Shown in pieces: positions 30,782 to 39,694 of a stretch of DNA of 64,000 nucleotides. Every line of letters starts with the position of its first letter. Within the stretch, counting starts at the first letter, position 1. The position numbers were made by a program, and so were the translations under genes. The DNA is from Betaproteobacteria bacterium (GTDB taxonomy: Bacteria > Pseudomonadota > Gammaproteobacteria > Burkholderiales > Usitatibacteraceae), in assembly GCA_016708825.1 (NCBI GenBank), contig JADJEZ010000001.1, forward strand, positions 124,001-188,000, read 5' to 3'. The notes beneath the pieces are model-generated. The model was not told where the DNA came from, did no database searches, and worked only from the letters and a program-made list of their open reading frames with translations.

Positions 30782-31447
30782 GTGACCCATGCCCGCCACC
30801 CGCTGGCGTTCGAGCGCCTGACGCTCGACGAAATGCGCTCCCGCTCGGCGCAATTCCGGGCGGAAGTCGCCCGGCGCCGCACCGTGCGGGATTTTTCCCC
30901 CGAGCCCGTGCCGCGCGACGTGATCGAGCACTGCATCGCCGCCGCCGGCACCGCGCCCAGCGGCGCGAACCAACAGCCGTGGCGATTCGTCGCCATCGCC
31001 GATCCGGCGGTCAGGAAATCCATTCGGGAAGGCGCGGAAGCCGAGGAGCGCGAGTTCTACGAACGGCGAGCCCCCGACGAATGGCTCGCGGCGCTCGCGC
31101 CCCTGGGCACCGACGCGTCGAAGCCGTTCCTCGAGACGGCCCCCTGGCTGATCGCGGTCTTCTACGAGGCCTACGGCGTGGGCGAAGGCGGCGAGCGGCA
31201 GAAGCGCTACTACCCGATGGATTCCGCCGGCATCGCCACGGGCGTGCTCATCACCGCGCTGCACCATGCCGGGCTCGCGACCCTCACGCACACGCCGAGC
31301 CCGATGGCCTTCCTCAACGGCATCCTCGGGCGGCCCGACAACGAACGGCCGTTCGTGCTGCTCGTGGCCGGCTATCCCGCGCCGGGCGCGACGGTGCCCG
31401 CGATCGCGCGCAAGGCGCTCGAGGAGATCGCGGTGTTCCTCGAGTAA
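30782..31447 (+). CDS. Nitroreductase-family flavoprotein, iodotyrosine deiodinase-like
   Basis: A 221-residue FMN protein. 'RRRTVRDFSPEPVP' and 'AAGTAPSGANQQPW' are the FMN-binding blocks, and the C-terminal 'TLTHTPSPMAFLNGILGRP' followed by 'NERPFVLLVAGYPAPGATVP' is the pattern I associate with the iodotyrosine deiodinase branch rather than NfsA/B nitroreductases. Members remove halogens from halotyrosines or reduce related substrates. The start is a GTG with AAGGAG 8 bases upstream. It is followed by a VOC-family gene on the same strand. Physiological substrate unknown. Confidence 0.85.
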   Translation: MTHARHPLAFERLTLDEMRSRSAQFRAEVARRRTVRDFSPEPVPRDVIEHCIAAAGTAPSGANQQPWRFVAIADPAVRKSIREGAEAEEREFYERRAPDEWLAALAPLGTDASKPFLETAPWLIAVFYEAYGVGEGGERQKRYYPMDSAGIATGVLITALHHAGLATLTHTPSPMAFLNGILGRPDNERPFVLLVAGYPAPGATVPAIARKALEEIAVFLE

Positions 31448-31511
31448 GGGGCGCGTCGCCGGGATTGCACTACACTGCGCGCTCCCTTCCACCGTGCAAC
31501 CGGAGAGAACC

Positions 31512-31880
31512 ATGATCGGATACGTGACGCTCGGAACCAACGACCTGCCGCGCGCGACCGCCTTCTACGACGCGCTCCTCGCCGAGATCGGTGCGACGCG
31601 AACCATGGACTTCGGCCGCGGCTACGCCTGGACCGTGAACCCGAAGCGCCCCGCGCTCGCCATCATGCAGCCCTTCGACAAGCAGGCCGCCACGGTGGGC
31701 AACGGCGTCATGGTGGCGCTCGTCGTCGATGCCCGCGAAAAGGTGGACCGCGTGCACGCGAAGGCGCTCGCGCTCGGCGGCAAGGACGAAGGGGCCGTGG
31801 GACTGCGCGGCGAGACGTTCTACGCCGGCTACTTCCGCGACTTGGACGGCAACAAGCTGAACGTCTTCTGCATCGGCTAG
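31512..31880 (+). CDS. VOC-family (glyoxalase/dioxygenase-fold) protein
   Basis: A 122-residue single VOC domain: 'YVTLGTNDLPRATAFYDALL' at the N-terminus and 'FYAGYFRDLDGNKLNVFC' at the C-terminus, the two beta-alpha-beta-beta-beta modules of a glyoxalase-fold monomer. The expected metal ligands are partly absent (the first strand has T rather than H), so it may be a binding protein or act as a dimer. GGAGAG precedes the ATG. Function cannot be given more precisely. Confidence 0.88.
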   Translation: MIGYVTLGTNDLPRATAFYDALLAEIGATRTMDFGRGYAWTVNPKRPALAIMQPFDKQAATVGNGVMVALVVDAREKVDRVHAKALALGGKDEGAVGLRGETFYAGYFRDLDGNKLNVFCIG

Positions 31881-31957
31881 CCCGGCTTGACGCCCCTCAA
31901 GCCCCGCGGGCGCCGATCCTCCATGATGACGCCCATCCCCGACCGGAGCCCCTTTCC

Positions 31958-32686
31958 ATGAAGCCCACGACCGCGCTCGCCACCCTCCTCCTCGCCGCCG
32001 CCGGCCTCGCGGCCCACGCCATGCCGCCGCAGGCGTCCGCCGCGCTCCAGGGCGAGGTGCTGGAAGCAAAGAGCGTCGACAGCTACACCTACCTGCGCCT
32101 GAAGACGAAGGAGGGCGAGACCTGGGCCGCGGTTCCCTCGACCACCGTGAAGAAGGGCGCCCGGGTGACGATCGGCAACACGATGGTGATGCAGGATTTC
32201 GAGAGCAAGACGCTGAAGCGCAAGTTCGACCGCATCGTCTTCGGCTCGATCGTCGATCCGAACGCGAAGCCCGCCGCGGCGATGTCCTCCCCGCACGGCG
32301 CCGCGCCCGCCGCGGCGATGGCCGCGCCCCACGGCGCAGTCCCCGCCGCGAAGACCGCCATCGCGAAGGTGGACAAGGCGAGCGGCCCCGATGCGAGGAC
32401 CGTGGCGGAAGTCGTCAAGGGCAAGGCCGGGCTCAAGGACAAGCCCGTTCTCGTGCGCGCGCAGGTCGTGAAGGTCACCTCCGGCATCCTCGGCAAGAAC
32501 TGGCTGCACGTGCAGGACGGCTCGGGCTCGGCCGCCGACGGCTCGAACGACATCATCCTCACCACGAAGGACGTGGCCGCGGTCGGCGACATCGTGATCG
32601 CCAAGGGCACGGTGCGCACCGACGTGAACGTGGGCGCCGGCTACGCCTACCCCGTGCTGATCGAGGACGCGGCGCTTCGCAAGTAG
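31958..32686 (+). CDS. Secreted OB-fold-like protein
   Basis: A 242-residue exported protein with signal peptide 'MKPTTALATLLLAAAGLAAHA'. Two similar beta-rich halves ('GEVLEAKSVDSYTYLRLKT' and 'AQVVKVTSGILGKNWLHVQD') flank a low-complexity linker (about 108-130) with two near-identical Ala/Pro/His stretches of the 'PHGA' type. The second half, with 'NWLHVQDGSG' and 'GDIVIAKGTV', resembles periplasmic OB-fold nucleotide-binding-like proteins found near c-type cytochrome and thiol genes. The next gene encodes a TlpA-like thioredoxin 17 bases downstream, so the two probably work together in the periplasm. Confidence 0.8.
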   Translation: MKPTTALATLLLAAAGLAAHAMPPQASAALQGEVLEAKSVDSYTYLRLKTKEGETWAAVPSTTVKKGARVTIGNTMVMQDFESKTLKRKFDRIVFGSIVDPNAKPAAAMSSPHGAAPAAAMAAPHGAVPAAKTAIAKVDKASGPDARTVAEVVKGKAGLKDKPVLVRAQVVKVTSGILGKNWLHVQDGSGSAADGSNDIILTTKDVAAVGDIVIAKGTVRTDVNVGAGYAYPVLIEDAALRK

Positions 32687-32703
32687 GCGGCGGGCCCGGG
32701 CCC

Positions 32704-33213
32704 GTGAAGGCGGTCCTGCTCTTCGCCCTCTGGGCCGGCGCGGCTTCCGCCGCGCTCGCCGCATCCCCCGGCGAAGTTCCCGTCGGCGCCACGCTGCGCG
32801 AGGCACCGCTCTACGGCCTCACGCTCGATTACCGCAAGCTGTCCGACTTCCGCGGCAAGCCGCTGGTGATCAACGTCTGGGCGAGCTGGTGCGGGCCGTG
32901 CCGCGACGAGATGGGGTCGCTGGACCGCCTCGCCCGCCGCCACAACGGCCGGCAGTTCCACATCATCGGCATCTCCACCGACGACCACGCCGACAAGGCG
33001 CAGCGCTTCGTGGTGGGCACGGGAGTCTCCTTCGACAACTACCTCGACCGCGGCCTGGCGCTGGAGAACATGCTGGGCGCGAACCGCATCCCTCTCACCG
33101 TCCTGGTGGACGCGAAAGGCCGCGTGCTCTTGAAGGTCTACGGCGCCCGCGAGTGGGACAGCCCGGAAAACAAGGCGCTCCTCGCGAAGACCCTGGGCGT
33201 GCGGCTCGACTGA
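32704..33213 (+). CDS. TlpA/ResA-like periplasmic thioredoxin
   Basis: A 169-residue exported thioredoxin-fold protein: signal peptide about 1-20, redox motif 'WCGPC' with C63 and C66 preceded by 'VINVWAS', 'FHIIGISTDD', and the cis-proline region 'NRIPLTVLVD'. TlpA/ResA proteins reduce disulfides in the periplasm, for instance on apocytochromes c or copper-site proteins. Start is a GTG. Same strand as the OB-fold protein gene; its stop is 6 bases from the stop of the convergent binding-protein gene. Confidence 0.92.
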   Translation: MKAVLLFALWAGAASAALAASPGEVPVGATLREAPLYGLTLDYRKLSDFRGKPLVINVWASWCGPCRDEMGSLDRLARRHNGRQFHIIGISTDDHADKAQRFVVGTGVSFDNYLDRGLALENMLGANRIPLTVLVDAKGRVLLKVYGAREWDSPENKALLAKTLGVRLD

Positions 33214-33219
33214 GGCGCC

Positions 33220-34797
33220 CTAGAACCTCGCCCACTCCGGCCGGAACTGGTTGGTCGGCAGGTGGTGCACGGTGACCCCCGCGCGCGACACCCACGGGAT
33301 CACCTGCCGGTGCAGCGGGATCACGTGCACCTCGGACTGGAGAATCCCGATCGCCTCGTTGATCAGGCCCTGGCGCCGCGCGAGGTCCATGTCGCCGTCG
33401 ATCCGGTCGATCAGCGCGTCGAGCGCCTCGTTCCTGAATCCACCGTAGTTCGCATCCCCCGCGCCCTGCGTGTTCGGGCTGTGCATGGTGGGCTTCAGGA
33501 GGAAGATCGCGTCCGAGGAGCCGCCGCCCCAGCCCGACATGAAGGCGCTGAAGTCGCGCTTGGTCGCGCGCGGAAAGTACTGGGCCTTGGGCATCACCTC
33601 GACCCGCACCTGCATGCCGATCTTCGCCCACATGCCGGCGAGCGCCACGCAGATCTTCTCGTCGTTGACATAGCGATCATTGGGGCAGTGCAGGGTGAAG
33701 CCGAAGCCGTTCGGATAGCCCGCCTCGGCGAGCAGCCGCTTCGCGGCCGCGGGGTCGTGGGGGTGGCGCTTCTCGTGGGATTCCGGGATGCCGCCGCCCT
33801 TCGGGTCCGGAAGCGGAATGCCCGTGGGGATGGACATCCCGCGCATCACCGTGCGCTTGAGCGCCTCGACGTCGGTGGCCTGGTAGAGCGCCATGCGCAC
33901 GCGCCGGTCCTTGAAGGGGTTCGCACCCTTCACGTCGGCGTGCGCGAGTTCGTCGCGCCACTGGTCGAAGCCGATCATGATGATGCGCACCTCGGCGCCA
34001 TCCCAGATCCTGAGGGCGGGGTCCGCGCGCAGCGCCGCCACGTCCTGCACCGGCGGGTCGAGCACGAAGTCGAGGCTCCCCGACTTGAGCGCCGCCATGC
34101 GCGTGGACGCATTGCCGATGGGGCGGTACTCGAGGGTCGTCGCATTGCCTTCGTAGAGGCCTTCGCGGATGCCCCACCAGTCGTTGTTCTTCGCGTGCGC
34201 CGTCTTCACCCCGGGCTCGTAGGAGACGAGCCGGTAGGGCCCGGTGCCCATGGCGTTTCGCTGCGCGAAGGAATCCTCCTTCTTCGTGAGGTCCTGGGGC
34301 TTCAGCACCCCGTGCTTCTCGGCCCAGCGCCTGCTCATCACGAAGATCGAGCCGATGGACTCGATCATCACGGGGTTGGGTACCGGGGTGGTGAACTCCA
34401 CCGTGTGATCGTCGATCTTCTTCACCGTGCCGGACTGGTTCGCGTAGAGCTTGAAGGTGACGCTCGAGAGGCGCGCCCGGTCGAAGGAGAAGACCACGTC
34501 GTCCGCGGTGAAGGGCGTGCCGTCGTGGAACTTCACGCCCTTCCTCAGGTGGAAGATCCAGGTAAGCGGCCCGGTGTTCTTCCAGGAGGTCGCGAGGGTG
34601 GGCTGGAACTGCATGTCCTTGCCGCGGGTCGCAAGGTATTCGTAGACGAGGTTGTTGATGCCGTTGGTGAAGGACTCGTTCTGCGAGTGGGGGTCGAGCG
34701 TGGTAGCGTCGCCCTGGGAGGACCAGCGCAGGTTCCCGGCATGGGCGGCCGCGGCGGCGAATACCGCCAGGCAGAGGATCAGGGCACGGATCGGCAT
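33220..34797 (-). CDS. Peptide/opine-type ABC transporter substrate-binding protein
   Basis: A 525-residue family 5 extracellular solute-binding protein (DppA/OppA type). Signal peptide 'MPIRALILCLAVFAAAAAHA'; then 'LRWSSQGDATTLDPHSQNES', 'TWIFHLRKGVKFHDGTPFTA', 'MGTGPYRLVSYEPG' and the C-terminal 'VHVIPLHRQVIPWVS'. It delivers a di- or oligopeptide or similar solute to Dpp-type permeases. No permease or ATPase genes are adjacent, so it relies on components elsewhere or is an orphan. The chosen ATG is preceded by a GGAG-containing stretch; longer open sequence upstream is not family-like. Confidence 0.92.
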   Translation of the reverse strand: MPIRALILCLAVFAAAAAHAGNLRWSSQGDATTLDPHSQNESFTNGINNLVYEYLATRGKDMQFQPTLATSWKNTGPLTWIFHLRKGVKFHDGTPFTADDVVFSFDRARLSSVTFKLYANQSGTVKKIDDHTVEFTTPVPNPVMIESIGSIFVMSRRWAEKHGVLKPQDLTKKEDSFAQRNAMGTGPYRLVSYEPGVKTAHAKNNDWWGIREGLYEGNATTLEYRPIGNASTRMAALKSGSLDFVLDPPVQDVAALRADPALRIWDGAEVRIIMIGFDQWRDELAHADVKGANPFKDRRVRMALYQATDVEALKRTVMRGMSIPTGIPLPDPKGGGIPESHEKRHPHDPAAAKRLLAEAGYPNGFGFTLHCPNDRYVNDEKICVALAGMWAKIGMQVRVEVMPKAQYFPRATKRDFSAFMSGWGGGSSDAIFLLKPTMHSPNTQGAGDANYGGFRNEALDALIDRIDGDMDLARRQGLINEAIGILQSEVHVIPLHRQVIPWVSRAGVTVHHLPTNQFRPEWARF

Positions 34798-34961
34798 GTC
34801 GGCTCCCGCGGCGGGTGCAATGGGGCCGAGCGTAGCAGGGTCGGGGAGCGCCGGGCGAGGCCGCGCATCCGGCGGGCACCCTCCGGACGGCCGGCGCAAT
34901 CCGTAACCCGGCGCCGGCGGAATCGTCGCAGAATGGCCGGCATGGCAGAAGGAGAAGCCGC

Positions 34962-36113
34962 ATGAAAACCTGGGCACCCCTGATCCTGGCACTCGCCTCC
35001 GGCGCCTGCGCCGTCGCGCCGCCGGCCGCGCCCGTGGAGGCGTTGTTCGCCGACGACCTCTTCGCCGCCCCTTCCGCGCGCGTCGACGCGCAGGAAGTCT
35101 TCGCGGTCAGCACGCAGATGAAGGATTACCTCGCCGCCGAACTGGGCGAGACGCCCGGCTCCAAGGGCCGCCAGCAGCGGCTCGTCGACGCCCTGAGGAA
35201 CAAGGGCCAGTTGCGGCTCGAGTACGACGCCGCCTTCACCCGCAACGCCGCCCAGGCCTTCGATGCGCGCACCGGCAACTGCCTGTCGCTGGTCATCATG
35301 ACGGCCGCCTTCGCCAAGGAGATCGGCATCGGCGTGCGCTACCAGAGCGTCTTCGTGGAGGAGAACTGGAGCCGCCGGGGCGACCTCTACGTTTCCGTCG
35401 GCCACGTGAACCTGACCCTGGGGCGCAGGCCACCGAAGCTCGGCTCCCGCCTGGACGACGGCGAGCAGCTCACCGTCGACTTCCTGCCGCCCCCGGACCT
35501 GCGCGGCAGCCACTGGCGCGAGCTGGACGAGGCGACGATCGTCGCCATGTACATGAACAACCGGGCGGCCGAGGCCCTCTCCGCGGGCCACGTGGACGAC
35601 GCCTACTGGTTCGCGCGGGAGGCGGTCTCGCGGGACCCGGCCTACATCGCCGCGTACAACACGCTGGGCGTCATCTACCGGCGCCGCGACCACCTCGCGC
35701 AGGCCGAGCGCGTCTTCTCCCGGGCGCTGGAGCGCGAGCCGCGCAACATCCACGTGATCTCGAACCTCGCACCCGTCCTCGCGGGCCTGGGACGGACGGC
35801 GCAATCACAGGCGCTCGAGCGCCGCCTGGCGCAGCTCGAACCCGACCCGCCCTTCGCGTTCTTCCACCGCGGGCGGGAGGCGATGGGGCGCGGCGACTAC
35901 CGGGCCGCGCGCGATCTCTTCGCCCGGGAGATCGACCGCGATCCCTACTATCACGAGTTTCACTTCTGGATGGCGCTCGCGCTCGCGAAGCTCGGTGAGC
36001 CGGAGAAGGCGAAGCGCCACCTCGCGCTTGCGATGGAGCACAGCACGACCCGCAAGGACCACGACCTCTATTCGGCCAAGCTCGCGCGCATCAGGTCATC
36101 GAGCCTGCACTAG
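34962..36113 (+). CDS. Exported TPR protein with transglutaminase-like N-domain
   Basis: A 383-residue protein with a hydrophobic export signal ending near 'LASGACAV', a weak lipobox. The first half contains 'ARTGNCLSLVIMTAAFAKEI', a cysteine-centred motif of the transglutaminase-like/papain-fold type, followed by 'GHVNLTL' that may supply the histidine. The second half (about 195-375) holds at least four TPR units, for example 'AYNTLGVIYRRRDHLAQAER'. Such proteins are often lipoproteins scaffolding envelope complexes; catalytic activity is unproven. A CAGAAT about 28 bases upstream may be the -10. Its 3' end overlaps the convergent DUF3014 gene by 18 bases. Confidence 0.82.
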   Translation: MKTWAPLILALASGACAVAPPAAPVEALFADDLFAAPSARVDAQEVFAVSTQMKDYLAAELGETPGSKGRQQRLVDALRNKGQLRLEYDAAFTRNAAQAFDARTGNCLSLVIMTAAFAKEIGIGVRYQSVFVEENWSRRGDLYVSVGHVNLTLGRRPPKLGSRLDDGEQLTVDFLPPPDLRGSHWRELDEATIVAMYMNNRAAEALSAGHVDDAYWFAREAVSRDPAYIAAYNTLGVIYRRRDHLAQAERVFSRALEREPRNIHVISNLAPVLAGLGRTAQSQALERRLAQLEPDPPFAFFHRGREAMGRGDYRAARDLFAREIDRDPYYHEFHFWMALALAKLGEPEKAKRHLALAMEHSTTRKDHDLYSAKLARIRSSSLH

Positions 36114-36896
36114 GGCGCGGCGGATCTCGCGCAGCTTCGCCTTCACCTTCGCGGCGTTGGCGTTGCCCATGCGGAAGAGCACCTTGCGCCCCGCCGATTC
36201 CGCCTCGAGCGCCGGGTCGGCGAATTCGTGCAGGACGTGCGGCACGGTGAGGCGCAGCGGCTCCGCGGGCTCCGGCGCGGTGAGCAGGTGGTCGATCACC
36301 TGCACCAGGCGCGTGTTGAAGTGCCCTTTCGGGTACCCCAGCTCGACGTAGGCCTGCTGGAAGAGCGGGTGGAAGCGCACGTAGAGCGCCACGAGCTTCC
36401 GCGCGTCGAGCTTTTCGACCACGCCCACCCACGGCGCGTAGCGCGCGGTGTTCTCCGCGGCGAGCGCCATCGATTCGTCCTTTCCCGTGACCACGATGAG
36501 GCCGCCCACGGGCTTCAACGGACTCAGGCGCATGGCGAAGGTCTTGCGCGGCAGGTTGTCCACCGTGACCACGATGTTTCTCACCAGGCCCTCGAGGTTG
36601 AAGAAGCGCGCAAACGCCCCGGACCCGACGAGCCCCCCGAGCGCGGCCTGCATGTCCTTGTCGCTCTCGTCGAGCTTCGCGAGCGGTTTCTCCGGGGTCT
36701 TCGCATCCGCCGGGGCTGCGGCTTCCGGCACGGGATAGTGCTCCGGCGGCGGCGGCGGCACGGGAGCCGGCTGCACCTGCGCCACGGGCGCGGAAAGCGG
36801 TGGCGGAGGAGGGGGCTCGCGCAACCAGAAATACCACGCTGCACCCGCGGCGCCCAGCGTCGCGACGATCGCCAGCCCGATCCGGATCGGTCCCAT
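36096..36896 (-). CDS. DUF3014-type membrane-anchored protein
   Basis: A 266-residue protein: one N-terminal membrane anchor ('IGLAIVATLGAAGAAWYFWL'), a proline-rich linker with repeated P and PVP stretches (about 28-60), then a conserved domain with 'ALGGLVGSGAFARFFNLEGL', 'VVTVDNLPRKTFAMRLSPL', 'RFHPLFQQAYVELGYP' and 'HFNTRLVQVIDHLLTAPE'. This pattern fits DUF3014, of unknown function, probably periplasmic. The next gene on the same strand upstream is more than 2 kb of the secretion-type ATPase gene, 111 bases away; a functional link is not shown. Confidence 0.85.
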   Translation of the reverse strand: MGPIRIGLAIVATLGAAGAAWYFWLREPPPPPPLSAPVAQVQPAPVPPPPPEHYPVPEAAAPADAKTPEKPLAKLDESDKDMQAALGGLVGSGAFARFFNLEGLVRNIVVTVDNLPRKTFAMRLSPLKPVGGLIVVTGKDESMALAAENTARYAPWVGVVEKLDARKLVALYVRFHPLFQQAYVELGYPKGHFNTRLVQVIDHLLTAPEPAEPLRLTVPHVLHEFADPALEAESAGRKVLFRMGNANAAKVKAKLREIRRALVQAR

Positions 36897-37007
36897 GTGC
36901 GTCCCCTTCCCCCTGATAGCCCATCGGTTGGATGGTGTGGTCGCCGGGCAGTTCCCCCGGCTCGTGGAATTCCGGGCCGGCGCTCCCTCGAAAGCTTCAG
37001 GCCTTCT

Positions 37008-39500
37008 TCAGCCGCACGAGCCCCGTACCTGCTCCAGGGTCGTGAGCCCCATCAGCATCTTCTCGATCCCGTCCTGCTTGAGCGTGCGCATGCCTTCCGA
37101 GAGCGCCCGCGCTCGAAGCGCCTCGGCCGCGCCCCGCGACTGTATGACATGGCGAACGCCGGCGCTGGACGCCATGAACTCGTGCACGCCCAGGCGGCCC
37201 TTGTAGCCGGAATCGAGACACTCTTCGCAGCCCTCGCCTTTCGCCGTGAAAAGGGCGCCGTCCCTGCCGAAACGCACCCTCCAGTCCGCGAGCACGGATG
37301 CCGGATCGAGCGCCGCCGCGTCCGAGTACTCGGCGGCCAGGCGCAGGGCCTCGTCCTCAGGCAGCTCCGCGCTCTTCGAGCAGGCCGGGCAGACCCGGCG
37401 CACGAGACGCTGCGCCAGGACGCCCAGGAGCGAATCGCTGAAGTTGAAGGGGTCCACGCCCAGGTCCAGCAATCGCGTCACCGTTTCAGGCGCGCTGTTC
37501 GTATGCAGCGTGGAAAAGACGAGGTGCCCCGTGAGCGAGGCCTCCACGGCCGTCTCTGCGGTGACCTTGTCGCGCATCTCGCCGATCATGATCACGTCGG
37601 GGTCGGCGCGCAGGAAGGTGCGCAGCGCATCCGCGAATCCCCAGCCGTTCTTCGGATTTACCTGGACCTGGGACAGGCCGGCCTGCGTGATCTCGATCGG
37701 GTCCTCGGCCGTCCAGATCTTTCGCTCCGGCGTGTTGATCATCGCGAGGAGGGAGTGCAGCGTGGTCGTCTTGCCCGAGCCCGTGGGGCCGCACACGAGC
37801 AGGAGCCCGTGGGGGCGCGCCGAGAGAACGCGAAGTGTGGCAAGGACCTTCGCATCGAGACCCAGCTTGTCCGCCGGTATCGGCTCGTGCGAGACGAGCA
37901 GGCGCAGGATCACGCTTTCCAGCGAATTGTTGGTCGGGACCGTGGCGACCCGCAGTTCGAGCTTCGCCGGCCCGAAGCGCGAGAAATCGATCTTCCCGTC
38001 CTGGGGCTTCCTGCGCTCCGAGATGTCGAGGTTCGCCATGATCTTGATGCGCGAGACGATCGCCGCGCGGAATTTCGCGGGCAGCTCGGCGTAGTCGGAA
38101 AGCACGCCGTCACGGCGCATGCGGATGCGGGTCGGCCGGTTTCCCGGAGCGGGCTCGAAATGGATGTCGGAGGCGCCGCCCTCGTGCCCGTCGAGGATGA
38201 TCTTGTTGACGAGCCGCACGAGCGTGGAGTCGCTCTCCTTCACCGTATCCTGGGGCTCCGCATCCAGGGAGGTGGTCTCGAGCGAGAGCTTCGTGGTGAG
38301 CTCGGTGACGCCGTCGAGATCGAACTCGATCGCGTCCACGAACTGCGCTTCCACGCCGGGCTTTGCCTCCGAATCGGACGAGTCGGGCGCCGCCAGCGCG
38401 CCAAGGAAGGCATGGGTGGCCCAGACGTCGCGCGAACCCAGGGCGGCGCGGATGTCGGGCCAGCTGCCGAGCACCGGGACGACGCGGCGGCCGGAGGCGA
38501 AGCGCACCGCCTGCAGCGCTTCGCCCGACATCGGGTTGTCCATCGCGACGACGATTCCGCCCTCGTCGTCGAAGCACAGCGGAATCAGCCTGTGCCGGCG
38601 GCACTGCGTCCTGGGGACCAGCAGCTGGGCCTGCGGGTCCGCCGGGAAGACGCGGGCATCCACATGCGGGATGCCCAGCTTCTGGGCGAGCACGGCCTTC
38701 AGCTGGTCGGCCTTCACGACGCCCATCTCGATCAGCACCTCCCCCAGGGGCTTGTCCTTGTCTGCGAGCTGGCGGTCGAGCGACTCGTCGAGCTGGGCCT
38801 GGCTGATGTGGCCGAGATCGACGAGCACCTCGCCGAGCCGGCGAATGGGGCTTCGGGCGAGCTTCGCGAGCGTCTCCCGAAGGTCGTTGATGGTCTCGAT
38901 TTCCTTCGTGACGGATGTCTCCGGCACGACGGGCTCCGGCGGCGCCACGATATTGTCGAGGTCGAGCTGCACGTGTCCGCGCGGCGCGCCCTTCCAATCG
39001 AACGCACGCACCCTGCCGGAAGGGATGAAGTGCCTTGCCACGGACGCGTCCCCGGCGGGCGGGTACAGGAAGACGCCGAGGTCGGTGCGCACCATCCCGG
39101 CGCTTTCGCCTTCGCGAACGGTGCCGTCCATGAGCTCGAGGCGGTATCGCCGGCGCAGCCACGCGCCATCGGAGGGCGGGGCGGCCAGGGCCAGCGGGCG
39201 GGTGAGGGACAACGCCCGGAATTCGCGCAGCGGCACCCAGTGCTCCCGTGAATTCCCGCCTTCCGCACGGAACAGGACGCCGTCGTCCGCGCCGAGGATG
39301 AACGCCTCGCCCGCGACGCGACGGCCGGCCGCGTAATCCAGGTGCGCCCGCTCGGGCCCTTCGCCCAGCTCGCCGGGCGCCCACGGCGAGACCGGCGGCA
39401 TCGGCCAGTTCGCGAGCAGGTTCGCGCGCTCGCCGGGGCGGGGGGCGGGCGGATGATCGTCGACGGGAAGCAGTTCCAGCGGTTCGGTGTTGTTGAGCAT
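37008..39500 (-). CDS. GspE/PulE/PilB-family ATPase with unusual N-terminal domain
   Basis: An 830-residue secretion-type ATPase. Residues about 45-185 form an unfamiliar beta-rich domain ('FRAEGGNSREHWVPLREFRA', 'DLGVFLYPPAGDASV'). Next is a MshEN-like domain ('IRRLGEVLVDLGHISQAQLD', 'LAQKLGIPHVD'), then the motor with Walker A 'GPTGSGKTTT' near 570, Asp box 'IWTAEDPIEI', Walker B 'PDVIMIGEMRD', and a tetracysteine zinc site 'CPAC...CEEC' (about 700-760). Such motors power type II secretion, type IV pili or DNA uptake, but no gspF, pilC or pilus gene is adjacent. MshEN domains can bind c-di-GMP; the residues were not verified. Start at 'MLNNTEP' is plausible but lacks a clear ribosome site. 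Confidence 0.88.
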   Translation of the reverse strand: MLNNTEPLELLPVDDHPPAPRPGERANLLANWPMPPVSPWAPGELGEGPERAHLDYAAGRRVAGEAFILGADDGVLFRAEGGNSREHWVPLREFRALSLTRPLALAAPPSDGAWLRRRYRLELMDGTVREGESAGMVRTDLGVFLYPPAGDASVARHFIPSGRVRAFDWKGAPRGHVQLDLDNIVAPPEPVVPETSVTKEIETINDLRETLAKLARSPIRRLGEVLVDLGHISQAQLDESLDRQLADKDKPLGEVLIEMGVVKADQLKAVLAQKLGIPHVDARVFPADPQAQLLVPRTQCRRHRLIPLCFDDEGGIVVAMDNPMSGEALQAVRFASGRRVVPVLGSWPDIRAALGSRDVWATHAFLGALAAPDSSDSEAKPGVEAQFVDAIEFDLDGVTELTTKLSLETTSLDAEPQDTVKESDSTLVRLVNKIILDGHEGGASDIHFEPAPGNRPTRIRMRRDGVLSDYAELPAKFRAAIVSRIKIMANLDISERRKPQDGKIDFSRFGPAKLELRVATVPTNNSLESVILRLLVSHEPIPADKLGLDAKVLATLRVLSARPHGLLLVCGPTGSGKTTTLHSLLAMINTPERKIWTAEDPIEITQAGLSQVQVNPKNGWGFADALRTFLRADPDVIMIGEMRDKVTAETAVEASLTGHLVFSTLHTNSAPETVTRLLDLGVDPFNFSDSLLGVLAQRLVRRVCPACSKSAELPEDEALRLAAEYSDAAALDPASVLADWRVRFGRDGALFTAKGEGCEECLDSGYKGRLGVHEFMASSAGVRHVIQSRGAAEALRARALSEGMRTLKQDGIEKMLMGLTTLEQVRGSCG

Positions 39501-39694
39501 ATGTGGCGATGATCGGCGAGCTGGAGTCGCCTGTTGCGTCGAGCGGGGTTCCGCGTTCCAGATACGGCATTCATAGCACGCGCGAATGCGCCGGGCTGCG
39601 CCGCGGATCACTATCCCGATTTCACGTGTAATGATCCGGCCGGTGCGCACCGAGCCGCATCGCGCCGGTTCGCGGCTGCCCGCCCGGAATGCGC

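Noticed and set aside
32256..32360. Functional DNA repeat in the OB-fold protein linker
   Set aside because: The two Ala/Pro/His stretches look like ordinary low-complexity linker coding; there are only two imperfect copies and no sign of copy-number change.
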